Positions 53,861-61,849 of a stretch of 64,000 nt of DNA are shown here, piece by piece. The stretch spans positions 806,001 to 870,000 of the forward strand of contig JAOSKN010000001.1 of the NCBI GenBank assembly GCA_027493525.1, written 5' to 3'. This DNA comes from Planctomycetota bacterium. Lineage in GTDB: Bacteria > Planctomycetota > SZUA-567 > H5-PLA8. Position numbers and translations under genes: made by a program. Position 1 is the stretch's first letter; each line of letters begins with the position of its first letter. Below the pieces are notes generated by a model. It did no database searches and was not told the DNA's origin. It saw only the letters and a program-made list of their open reading frames with translations.

Positions 53861-55153
53861 TTATTGCCGCGCGATGAAATTCACGCGCTGTTCGGCCTTT
53901 ACCGCGCCGAGCACGCCGGACTTGTATTCCACGACCACCTTATACTCGTTGCTCGTCTTGATCTCGAAGGCGACGGGGGCGAGGCGGCCGTTGGGGAGCA
54001 CGTCGAAGGGCTTGTTCCCGGAGATGTCGCTGCGCTCGGCTTTGTAGAGCTTGTCGTACCACATGAAATAAAGCTGCGCGCGCACCGGGATCTTGGCCCA
54101 GTCGGTGGGGATGTACTGTTCGCTGCCCTGCCCCAGGAACTTCGGCGCGTTGACCTTCAGGGCCTTGCCGTCGTTCTCGACCTCCAGCACGCCGAGGACG
54201 GGACCGCCCCAAGCCGGCGTGGCGACCTTGGCCGACTCCACCACAAACGAGGTCCGCTCGCCGCGCTTCAGCATGACCAGTTCGTTGCTGCGTTCGAGCA
54301 GTCCGAAGACCAGGTCGTAGGCGCCTACGGGGAGCTTGCGCGTGCGCAGCCGGCCGTCAAAGGGGAACGCCCCGTCCTTGCCCTGCACGATCAGCGTCAG
54401 AAAACGCAGGTTCTCGGACTTCTGCGGGGACTTGAAGAGGTGCAGCAGGTCCACCTCGCCGAACTCCAGGTTCGCGAGCGGGCGCACCTCGATCGTCTGC
54501 CCCGCCGGATGGACCAGGAGTTCATGGAGCTGCTCGCCGAGGTAGATCTGGCGGCTGAGCAGCGTCACCGGCTGATCCTGGATCAGGAGCGCGTCCTTGC
54601 CCAGATCGTCGTAGCGCCCGTTGCCGTTGTCGTCGCAGAGCAGCAGCACCTGCCCTTTGACCTTGAACTGCTTGGCCTGGCAGCGCGTGAGCCTGAATTT
54701 GCCGGCCTCGCCGAGGTGCTGGAGCTTGAAGAGGTACGGGCCGCTGGTGCCGTCCTCGTAGCTGGCCTGGTACACGAACGGCCCCAGTTCCTGCCCTTCG
54801 GCGACCGGCGCGAACTCGGACGGCTCCTGCTGCCCGTCGCCGTCCAGATCGACCCAGAGCGCTGCCTGGCGCCCGGCCACGCGATAGGTCGCGAAGAGCG
54901 CGGGGCGGGGCTTGCCGTCCTTGCCCACGCCGTCGTGCGGGAGGCCCAGGTCCACCTTCGTGCCGTCCGGGGGCAGGATCACGACGCGCTGGAGGTCGGC
55001 GTCGAAGAGCCCCGGCGTAAGAATCTGATCCACCTTCGCGAAACGCGCGTCCTCGCCGCTGAACTTCTCCCAGGGCGTCTCCTCGCCGGCCGCGAGCGGA
55101 CCCGCGAACGCGAACAGCAGCCACGCGCAACCGATTGCGATCCGAGACCTCAC
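53861..55153 (-). CDS. Secreted protein with calcium-loop-like motifs
   Basis: 430 residues from GTG at 55153 (AAGGAGG six bases upstream). Signal peptide MRSRIAIGCAWLLFAFAGPL. Two Asp-rich loops, VDLDGDGQQEPSE and LCDDNGNGRYDDLGKD, look like EF-hand or dockerin-type calcium sites. The rest is beta-rich. The pair of secreted genes 52772-55153 probably forms one transcription unit. Function unknown. Confidence 0.65.
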   Translation of the reverse strand: MRSRIAIGCAWLLFAFAGPLAAGEETPWEKFSGEDARFAKVDQILTPGLFDADLQRVVILPPDGTKVDLGLPHDGVGKDGKPRPALFATYRVAGRQAALWVDLDGDGQQEPSEFAPVAEGQELGPFVYQASYEDGTSGPYLFKLQHLGEAGKFRLTRCQAKQFKVKGQVLLLCDDNGNGRYDDLGKDALLIQDQPVTLLSRQIYLGEQLHELLVHPAGQTIEVRPLANLEFGEVDLLHLFKSPQKSENLRFLTLIVQGKDGAFPFDGRLRTRKLPVGAYDLVFGLLERSNELVMLKRGERTSFVVESAKVATPAWGGPVLGVLEVENDGKALKVNAPKFLGQGSEQYIPTDWAKIPVRAQLYFMWYDKLYKAERSDISGNKPFDVLPNGRLAPVAFEIKTSNEYKVVVEYKSGVLGAVKAEQRVNFIARQ

Positions 55154-55272
55154 GCCAACCTCCTTGCCGTATAAAGCGCCTGACTTTTAGACGATACTGG
55201 CGCCCGCGCATACGAGACGAAATCCCGGAAATCCAGGTCCGCCAAGTTGTTCTATTATAACCTCTTGGGCAC

Positions 55273-55300
55273 TTCACAAGCGCTTTCGTCTTCCTATAAT
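55273..55300 (+). promoter_or_regulatory. Sigma-70-type promoter of clpS
   Basis: TTCACA (55273-55278), 16-base spacer, perfect TATAAT (55295-55300). The clpS ATG is at 55329, giving a leader of about 20 bases. Confidence 0.65.
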
Positions 55301-55328
55301 CGCCCAAGGTGCAAGCGGAGTCCCGGCC

Positions 55329-55700
55329 ATGGCCGAACCCAGTAAACCCAACGGACCGGCGCCCGAGCAGCCCGGCACCCAGGTCCTGCCGGAAAAGAAG
55401 ACCGACACGTCGGAGCGGAACCAGCACGCCCCGCTTTACCACGTGATCCTCCACAACGACGACCTGCACAGCTACCATTACGTCATCGTGATGCTGATGC
55501 AGTTGTTCGGGATGAGCGCCGAGAAGGCCTACGAGCACGCCGTGGAAGTGGATACGCGGGAAGTCACCATCGTGGCGACGACGACGCTTGAACGCGCCGA
55601 ACTGAAGCGCGACCAGATCCGCGCCTTCGGGCCGGACCCGCTGATCCCCAAGTCGCCGGGAAGCATGAGCGCCTCGATCGAACCGGTGCCGCAGGGCTGA
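55329..55700 (+). CDS. clpS: ClpS-family protease adaptor
   Basis: 123 residues. After a disordered N-terminal stretch comes the ClpS core: YHVILHNDDLHSYHYVIVML (the N-D-D motif that binds the N-degron amino group), FGMSAEKAYEHAVEVDTREV and ERAELKRDQIRAFGPD. ClpS delivers N-degron substrates to ClpAP/ClpCP. Usual length. Unusually, a C-terminal tail of about 15 residues follows the core. No clpA is adjacent. A good promoter lies upstream. Confidence 0.88.
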   Translation: MAEPSKPNGPAPEQPGTQVLPEKKTDTSERNQHAPLYHVILHNDDLHSYHYVIVMLMQLFGMSAEKAYEHAVEVDTREVTIVATTTLERAELKRDQIRAFGPDPLIPKSPGSMSASIEPVPQG

Positions 55701-55816
55701 CCATTCACCGCGGAGGACGCAGAGCACACAGAGGGGCAATCAAGGGGGAGAAGGTCGTTCGCGAAGGCCCCCGGACCCTCAGCCGTCTCCGTGTCTCCGT
55801 GGTTAGAAAGAACGCG

Positions 55817-56926
55817 ATGCGCTTTCTCTACGGACGCTGGGACCAGCAGCGGGAGCGGCAGGAACAGCTCCTCAAGGATCTCTTCAAGCTCTTCCGGCAA
55901 CTGCTGGCCAAGACCGCCGGGGACGTGGAGCAGGCGCTGGAGTGGCTCGACAAGATCGCCGAGCGCTACGGGATCTGGGGCGAAGACCTGGACCTCGAGA
56001 AGTTCAAGAAGCTGCTCGAGAAAGACGGCGAGATCGCCAAGGACGCGAAGACCGGCCGCGTGCAGCTCACCCCCAAGGGCGAGAAGTCGCTGCGGCACGA
56101 GGCGCTGACCGAGATCTTCCACAACCTCGACCGCGGCGGGCTGGGCGAGCACCGCAGCCGCGCGACGGGACCGGGCGTCGAGCGCCTGCCCGAAGTCCGC
56201 CCCTACGCCTTCGGCGACGACCTCTTCAGCATCTCCGCGACCGACTCCCTCAACAACGCCGTGCGCCGCAGCATGTCGGCGGGCGAGGACGAGATCAGCG
56301 TCACCGAGGAGGATTTGGCGGTCTACGAGACCGAGTACAGCACCGGCTGCGCCACCGCGCTGCTCGTCGATTGCAGCCACAGCATGGTGCTCTACGGCGA
56401 GGACCGCATGACCCCCGCGCGAAAGGTCGCGATGGGGCTGGTGGAACTGATCCAGACGCGCTACCCGAAGGACAAGCTGATCGTGATCGCCTTCGGCGAC
56501 GACGCCGTGGAGGTCCCGCTGAAGGAAGTGCCGTACCTCTCCTACGGCCCCTATCACACCAACACGAAGGCGGCCCTGGAGATGGCCCGCAAGCAGTTGC
56601 TCCGCGTGCGCAGCCCCAACCGGCAGATCTTCCTGATCACCGACGGAAAGCCCACGGTGCTCGACGAGGACGGCCGGCGCATGCTGGACTCCGGCCCCTG
56701 GCTGAACCCGCGCATCGTCAACCGCACGCTGGAAGAAGGCGCGCAGTGCCGCCGCAAGAACATCCCCATCACCACCTTCATGGTCACCGACGACCCGGTG
56801 CTGGTGAAGTTCGTCGAGGACCTCACCGAGATCAACCACGGCCGCGCGTACTACACGGGCCTCGGCAAGCTGGGGCAGTTCCTGCTGGTGGATTACGTGC
56901 GCAACCGGCGGCGGTCGGTGCGGTAG
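55817..56926 (+). CDS. VWA-domain protein
   Basis: 369 residues. The N-terminal half is a charged helical region (RQEQLLKDLFKLFRQLLAKT, DLEKFKKLLEKDGEIA). The C-terminal half is a von Willebrand A domain with MIDAS DCSHSM in ALLVDCSHSMVLYGEDRMTP, the Thr in PYHTNTKAALEMA and the Asp in FLITDGKPTVLDED. Such stand-alone VWA proteins usually work with MoxR-type AAA ATPases, none of which is in the window. No signal peptide. The start at 55817 (MRFLYGRW) is preferred over 55799. Confidence 0.8.
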   Translation: MRFLYGRWDQQRERQEQLLKDLFKLFRQLLAKTAGDVEQALEWLDKIAERYGIWGEDLDLEKFKKLLEKDGEIAKDAKTGRVQLTPKGEKSLRHEALTEIFHNLDRGGLGEHRSRATGPGVERLPEVRPYAFGDDLFSISATDSLNNAVRRSMSAGEDEISVTEEDLAVYETEYSTGCATALLVDCSHSMVLYGEDRMTPARKVAMGLVELIQTRYPKDKLIVIAFGDDAVEVPLKEVPYLSYGPYHTNTKAALEMARKQLLRVRSPNRQIFLITDGKPTVLDEDGRRMLDSGPWLNPRIVNRTLEEGAQCRRKNIPITTFMVTDDPVLVKFVEDLTEINHGRAYYTGLGKLGQFLLVDYVRNRRRSVR

Positions 56927-56933
56927 GTTTCCC

Positions 56934-58790
56934 TCACGGCCGCTGGCAGGCGCCGGCGTCCCAGGCCCCCGCGGGACGCGGCGCGCCGTTAAGGTCGCGT
57001 CCGATCTCCAGCCCGTAGGCCTTCCGGAACTCTTCGCAGGCGGCCGGCGCGGGGCGCGCGGCGAGCGCGGGGCTGTCCTCGCGCAGGCGGAAATCGCCCG
57101 CGGCGGGGTCGGCGAACTTCGGGTCGGCCAGCCGGTTGCCCTCCCCGCCGGGGAAGACCTTGATCGACTCGGCGTCGAGCGTGACCTCGTCCACCCACCG
57201 CACAAAAAGCGGCTCGCCGTCCTGCCAGAAGAAATTGCCTTCGAAACGCGAGGCCTTCGCGACCGCGGGCGTCTCGACGTTCACGCGCCAGGGATACTTT
57301 TCCGTCCCGCGCAGCTTCACGAAGAGGTTCCCCGCGACGGTGAACTTGAATTGCGGCTTCCAGAGCTGGTTGAAGGCCACGCCGGCGTCGTGGACGGTGT
57401 TGTGGAGCACGTACAGGTCCGCGCCTTTCTTCTCGAGCACGATGGCGCCGTTGAGGATCCCGCGGATCTCGTTGCCGACGATCCAGGCCTCGGTCGTCTC
57501 CTCGTTGCGAATCCCGTTGGCGCAGTCCCAGATGCGGTTGTTGAGCACCCAGAGCCGCCGCGGGCCGCCGTCGCTGCCCAGCACCAGCGCCGTGCCGTCG
57601 GAACCCGACTTGCCGCGGTTCACCGGGCGGTATCCGTAGCAGCGGTTCTCCGAGACGATCACGTCCTCGGCGTACTTGATGTCCACGGCGTTCTCGAGAT
57701 CCTCATGGAACAGGTTGCGCCCGACGTACACGAACTTGGGCGGGTTCGCCCGCGCGCCGTGCGCGAACTGCACCCCGTCGCCGGTGTTGTGGTGGACGTG
57801 GTTGTCGAGCAGCCAGGCGCGCTCGGAGCCGGCCAGGACGTGCATGCCGTGCCGGTCGTTGGGGTTCTCGTGGTTCCCCGAATGATGGATGTAGCAGTTG
57901 AAGACGACGACCTCGCGGCCGCCGGCGTTGACCGAGTTGCTCGCCAGATTGCGATGAACCTCGCAGCCGCGCAGCACGACCCGCTCCGAGCCGTCCACCG
58001 GCGAATGCGCGACGCACTCCTTTAGGTCGAAGTTCTCGAAGATCGCGTGCGATCCGGAGAGGCTCACCCGGCAGCCCAGGAACTGCGCGCGCGCGTCGAG
58101 GTCCGCGCCGCGAAAGAAGACCGGCCGCTCCGCCGTCCCCTGCCCCGAGAAGGCCAGCGCCTTGCCGCGGGCCGGGGGCTGGTACGGCCCGCCGTGGACC
58201 TCCACGACGCTCCCCGCCGGCACGCTTTCCGGGATCGACTTGCGCGGCTTCTCCGGCGTGCCGAAGGGGTTCTCCTCGTCGGTCGCCGCCGCATGGCTCC
58301 GGTCCACGTAATGCGTGTAGGGGCCGTCCGCGCCGCGCGGATAGGCCGCCGGACCGGCGCCGAAGTCGTAGGTCTGCCCCTCCGCCTCGTAGCGCCGGTG
58401 CGACTCGCGGATCCCGAACGGCGGCTCGGGCACCCCGACCGGCGGCTCCCATGCGCGCACGTCCAGCCCGACCTCGAGCGGCGGACCTTCCTTGCCTTCC
58501 ACGCTTGCCGTGTACGCGAAGCGGTCCGCGCCGCGGTAGCCGGGCTTGGGGCGATAGAGCAGGACCGGCGGCGCGCCGTGCAGCGTGCCGTGCTCGGGCG
58601 GGCGCACGATCCGATACGCCGGCGGCGTGGCGCGTTCGGGCTGGATTTCGAGCTTGCCCGTCTCGTTCAGGATCACATGCTTGGACAAGTCGGCGTGGAC
58701 GCGCTCTACCCGCACGGCACCTTCCGCGGCCTGGATTCCCGCCGTCCAGATAATCATTAACATGAATAATAGCAATAGGTTAACTCGCAC
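56934..58790 (-). CDS. Secreted right-handed beta-helix protein
   Basis: 618 residues. Signal peptide MRVNLLLLFMLMIIWTAGIQ, an N-terminal Ig-like domain (PPVLLYRPKPGYRGADRFAY), then a parallel beta-helix: HAIFENFDLKECVAHSPVDG, RVVLRGCEVHRNLASNSVNA, VVVFNCYIHHSGNHENPNDR, RAWLLDNHVHHNTGDGVQFA, LWVLNNRIWDCANGIRN. These turns match pectate-lyase-like and polysaccharide-lyase 6-like families. Catalytic residues cannot be assigned. The C terminus ends WDAGACQRP, typical of this family in Planctomycetota. It probably acts on an extracellular polysaccharide. Confidence 0.8.
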   Translation of the reverse strand: MRVNLLLLFMLMIIWTAGIQAAEGAVRVERVHADLSKHVILNETGKLEIQPERATPPAYRIVRPPEHGTLHGAPPVLLYRPKPGYRGADRFAYTASVEGKEGPPLEVGLDVRAWEPPVGVPEPPFGIRESHRRYEAEGQTYDFGAGPAAYPRGADGPYTHYVDRSHAAATDEENPFGTPEKPRKSIPESVPAGSVVEVHGGPYQPPARGKALAFSGQGTAERPVFFRGADLDARAQFLGCRVSLSGSHAIFENFDLKECVAHSPVDGSERVVLRGCEVHRNLASNSVNAGGREVVVFNCYIHHSGNHENPNDRHGMHVLAGSERAWLLDNHVHHNTGDGVQFAHGARANPPKFVYVGRNLFHEDLENAVDIKYAEDVIVSENRCYGYRPVNRGKSGSDGTALVLGSDGGPRRLWVLNNRIWDCANGIRNEETTEAWIVGNEIRGILNGAIVLEKKGADLYVLHNTVHDAGVAFNQLWKPQFKFTVAGNLFVKLRGTEKYPWRVNVETPAVAKASRFEGNFFWQDGEPLFVRWVDEVTLDAESIKVFPGGEGNRLADPKFADPAAGDFRLREDSPALAARPAPAACEEFRKAYGLEIGRDLNGAPRPAGAWDAGACQRP

Positions 58791-58929
58791 GCTTCGCCTC
58801 CCATGCGGATCGTCAACTAATCCGCTTTCCGGATAACTACACCAGAGCCTCGCGCAGGAGCAGAGGCATTTCGGAGAATCGCGACGTGGGCGCTTCGAGG
58901 CCAGTTGGATGGCGCCCGAGAAACGAAAA

Positions 58930-58961
58930 CGGCCCAGGAGCCTGCGCGCCTGGGCCGTTCG
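58930..58961 (-). terminator. Terminator of the 58996-60891 gene
   Basis: On the minus strand ACGGCCCAGG, loop, CCTGGGCCGT followed by TTTCGTTT. It lies about 35 bases after the stop codon. Confidence 0.8.
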
Positions 58962-58995
58962 ATCCGCTATGAGATTATGCGCATCGACTCCCGCT

Positions 58996-60891
58996 TTAGC
59001 GGTACATGGGCAGGTAGCGGTAGTAGACCTCGAGGCTCAGCACCGAGAGGGCCGTCTCGCCGACGCGCCCCCAGAGCCCGCTGTATCCGTTGTCCCAAGG
59101 TTTCCAACTCCCGTCGAGCGGCCCGCCGTCCTTGACCTGGAAGGGAAGCAGCGATGCCTGGAGTCCGGTATTCCACTTTTTCCATTCCTCGCCGCCGGCC
59201 TGGAACATGACGAGGGAGGCGTAGTAGACGTAGTAAAGATCCAGAAGCCCCTGGTCGTTGCGCTTGGGGACGCCGCCCTTTTCCATGATGAAGTTGATGC
59301 CATTCTGGAGTTCCTCGGGCTTGGCGCCGAAGAAGAGCCGTCCCAGGCAGCCGACGGCGGTGATGCGGGGGTACGGGGCGTTGGCGTGGTTGGGCGCGTC
59401 GACGGGACTGTAGACGTAGAGGTGCCCGCTGTAGGGATCGCCGTCTACCTTGCCGCGCTCGCAGGCGTCCATGAAGCGGATCGCGCCTTCGAGGCAGGCG
59501 GGCTCGACTTGCAGGCCCGCAGTCTTGGCGCTCTTGAGCAGCATGATGTGCCAGCCGCTGTTGCTGAGGTCGCCCTTGAGCACGTCGAGTTGGGCGAGGC
59601 TGTAGCTCCAGCCGTACAGTTCGCTGGACCATTCCTTCCGCAGCCCGATCCCGTTGTCGATCTTGACGGCCTTCTGCGCGGCCTCCTTCGTGCGTTCGAC
59701 GCGGCCCATCGCGGCGGCTTCGGTCAAGGACATGCCGGCGATGGCATGGGCGTAGCCGGAGCTGGTCAGGCGCCCGTCCTGGCCCTGGATCGAGACCAGC
59801 CAGTCGATGGCGCGCGTGACGTTGTCCTTGTACTTCCCGACCTTCTCGGTGTGCCCGGCGCCCAGGAAGGCCAGCAGCGCCAGGCCGGTAATGGCCGTGT
59901 CCACCACGCGCGGGTCGCCGTGCGAGGCCGTCAGCTTGCCGAGCAGGCCTTCGTGCTTCTTGGCGTCCCAGTGCCCGTCGGCTTCCTGGACCCGGGCGAG
60001 GTAGGCCAGTCCGGCATCGACGGCCGACTCGGTCTTCGCGCTCCCGCCGCCGCGGCGGGCCATGCGCCCGCGCCCGCCGCCCAGGCGGTGCCCGTACGCG
60101 CCGCCGCCGCCGCCGCCGGTCCCGATCGCCGCGGCCAGCCCCGTCCCGCCGAGAGGCACGTCGGCGATGGCGCTCTCGTCGCCGCGCGCCGACTGCAAGT
60201 CCAGGTCGTTGGCCGTCTCGACGTGCTCGGCGATCTCAACCTCCTCGTGGGACTCGACCACCTGCTCCGTCACGAGCTCCTGGACTTCGACGGGCGCGGG
60301 CTGTTTGAAGAGGTCGCGCTTGACCGGCTCGATGCGGTCCGCGGGGGGCGGCAGTTTGGCCAGCTCGGTGACAATGACGACGTCGTCCTTGGCGCGCAGC
60401 AGGGCCGCGCCGATGAGCGTGAGCAGGAGCAGCAGCAGCCCGTGGAAGGCGCCGGAGACCGCCCACCAGGGCGCCGCGCCGAGGCGCCTGGCCCAGGCGC
60501 TCCGCGCGGGCGCGGCAGCGTCCTCGGGGAGGTCCGCGGTGCCCAGCGCCAGGCGCGTGAGCCCCCGCGCGGTGGTGTCCGGCGTCTCCCTCAGCACGCG
60601 GCGGCGCTCCTGGAGCCGCTGGTCGGCGCGCTCGCAGAAGGCGGCGTCCAGGGTGCGCGCGCCGAGCGTACCGTCGAGGAGCGCGTGCAGGTTGCGGTGC
60701 TCCTCGAGGGCCGCGGCGCAACGCGGGCAGGCGTGGAGATGCCCTTCCATGCGCTGCACGGCCTCGGCATGGAGCAGGCCTTCTAGGTACGGGCGGAAGA
60801 GGTCCGGGGCGCGGCGGCAGTCAACCGCGCCGGGGAGCGTTGGCAGTTCGCCGGTGATGGCTTCGTGAACGGGAATGCGCCGGATCGTCAT
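58996..60891 (-). CDS. Zinc-finger anti-sigma-like protein with membrane span and C-terminal alpha-toroid domain
   Basis: 631 residues. N-terminal zf-HC2-like motif (PYLEGLLHAEAVQ, then MEGHLHACPRC), a single membrane span around residues 145-165 (FHGLLLLLLTLIGAALLRA), an acidic linker (ESHEEVEIAEHVETANDLDL), a Gly-rich hinge and a C-terminal domain of prenyltransferase/squalene-cyclase type helices (SAVDAGLAYLARVQEADGHW, DTAITGLALLAFLGAGHTEK, HAIAGMSLTEAAAMG). It overlaps the sigma factor by ATGA. The zinc finger should hold the sigma factor; the toroid would be outside the membrane and may sense a ligand. Paralogue of 61850-63636. Confidence 0.75.
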   Translation of the reverse strand: MTIRRIPVHEAITGELPTLPGAVDCRRAPDLFRPYLEGLLHAEAVQRMEGHLHACPRCAAALEEHRNLHALLDGTLGARTLDAAFCERADQRLQERRRVLRETPDTTARGLTRLALGTADLPEDAAAPARSAWARRLGAAPWWAVSGAFHGLLLLLLTLIGAALLRAKDDVVIVTELAKLPPPADRIEPVKRDLFKQPAPVEVQELVTEQVVESHEEVEIAEHVETANDLDLQSARGDESAIADVPLGGTGLAAAIGTGGGGGGAYGHRLGGGRGRMARRGGGSAKTESAVDAGLAYLARVQEADGHWDAKKHEGLLGKLTASHGDPRVVDTAITGLALLAFLGAGHTEKVGKYKDNVTRAIDWLVSIQGQDGRLTSSGYAHAIAGMSLTEAAAMGRVERTKEAAQKAVKIDNGIGLRKEWSSELYGWSYSLAQLDVLKGDLSNSGWHIMLLKSAKTAGLQVEPACLEGAIRFMDACERGKVDGDPYSGHLYVYSPVDAPNHANAPYPRITAVGCLGRLFFGAKPEELQNGINFIMEKGGVPKRNDQGLLDLYYVYYASLVMFQAGGEEWKKWNTGLQASLLPFQVKDGGPLDGSWKPWDNGYSGLWGRVGETALSVLSLEVYYRYLPMYR

Positions 60892-61493
60892 GACGGGGTC
60901 CTTTCACCCTCGGCCCAGAGGCGGCGCAAGCGCGCCACCAGCAGGCGGTCGGCCCGAGCCAGGCGGCTCTTGACGGTGCCGAGGGCGACACCCAGACGGT
61001 CGGCGATCTGCTCGTAGGTGAGCTTCTCCCAGTAGCGGAGGACCACGACCTCGCGGAACGTGACGGGCAGGGCGTCCACGGCCCGCGCCACCAGTTCGTC
61101 CTTCGACTGGCGGCGCTTCTGCTCGACGTTCGTTCCGGTCGGGGTGGTCTCGGGCGCGGCGGCCTCGCCGGGAAGGTGCTCGTCGGCCGCCACCCGCCGC
61201 CGGTCGCGGCTCCGCTTGCGGTGCAGATCCAGCGCGTTGCAGCGGTTAATGGTGCGCAACCACGTGCCCAGCCGCTGAGGCTGCTGCAAGCTGGCGAGGT
61301 CCTGGAACGCCTGGCAGAGCGATTCCTGGGCCACATCCTCGGCGTCCGCCGGGTTGCCCAGGATCGCCAGCGCCTGGTTGACCAGGTCCGCCCGGAAGCG
61401 CTCCACCCAGCACCAGAACCGGTCGGGGGGCACCCCCTCCGGGTCTCGGCGCATTTGCACCAGCGCCTCGATCATCTGGGCCGTCGTGGGCAT
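60888..61493 (-). CDS. ECF sigma factor
   Basis: 201 residues from ATG at 61493. Sigma region 2 is in NPADAEDVAQESLCQAFQDL and RLGTWLRTINRCNALDLHRK. Region 4 has VDALPVTFREVVVLRYWEKL, TYEQIADRLGVALGTVKSRL and a basic end. It directs RNA polymerase to a specific promoter set. The stop overlaps the start of its zinc-finger partner (ATGA), so stoichiometric production of sigma and anti-sigma is likely. The longer upstream frame to 61772 is not coding. Confidence 0.9.
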   Translation of the reverse strand: MPTTAQMIEALVQMRRDPEGVPPDRFWCWVERFRADLVNQALAILGNPADAEDVAQESLCQAFQDLASLQQPQRLGTWLRTINRCNALDLHRKRSRDRRRVAADEHLPGEAAAPETTPTGTNVEQKRRQSKDELVARAVDALPVTFREVVVLRYWEKLTYEQIADRLGVALGTVKSRLARADRLLVARLRRLWAEGERTPS

Positions 61494-61770
61494 GTCCGGG
61501 CCTCGCGTCCCGCCACCGTCCTTCGGTCCTGCATGACCCCTCGGTCGCAGATTAGCCGAAGCCGATCGCCCAGAGTTCCCGGATTCTTTCGAAATCCATG
61601 CACGTGCGTTGAGCCGGAGCGGCAAGGCGTTGAGAGCACGGGGGTTCACAGGTGAGGTGCGAAACCGTTCAGGCGGCTGGACGGTGGAAAAGACGTGAAA
61701 CGTAAACGTAAGAGGTCGCGGTGGGGCATGCGCCGGATACAAGGACAGTGGGGTGGAATTAAATACAAGC

Positions 61771-61799
61771 ACGGCCCTGAAGCGCTCGCCCAGGGCCGT
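61771..61799 (-). terminator. Terminator of the 61850-63636 gene
   Basis: ACGGCCCTG, 11-base loop, CAGGGCCGT. Read on the minus strand it is followed by GCTTGTATTT. Confidence 0.7.
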
Positions 61800-61800
61800 A

Positions 61801-61821
61801 TTTACGTTTCACGTTTTACGT
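61801..61821. repeat. 7-bp-period repeat array
   Basis: TTTACGT-TTCACGT-TTTACGT then TTTT, adjoining the terminator stem. Confidence 0.75.
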
Positions 61822-61849
61822 TTTTGACCCGCGTACTTCGATCCCAAGC

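Larger units (their letters stand above)
61494..61849. other. Intergenic region with terminator and heptamer arrays
   Basis: About 355 bases. It contains ACGTGAA-ACGTAAA-type units near 61693, their reverse-complement family TTTACGT-TTCACGT at 61801, and a terminator hairpin at 61771-61799. The promoter of the sigma gene at 60888-61493 should lie here, but I cannot assign it. Confidence 0.5.

Noticed and set aside
61494..61772. N-terminal extension of the ECF sigma factor
   Set aside because: The extra 93 codons run over heptamer units and a terminator-side region and have no sigma homology; the ATG at 61493 gives a normal-length protein.
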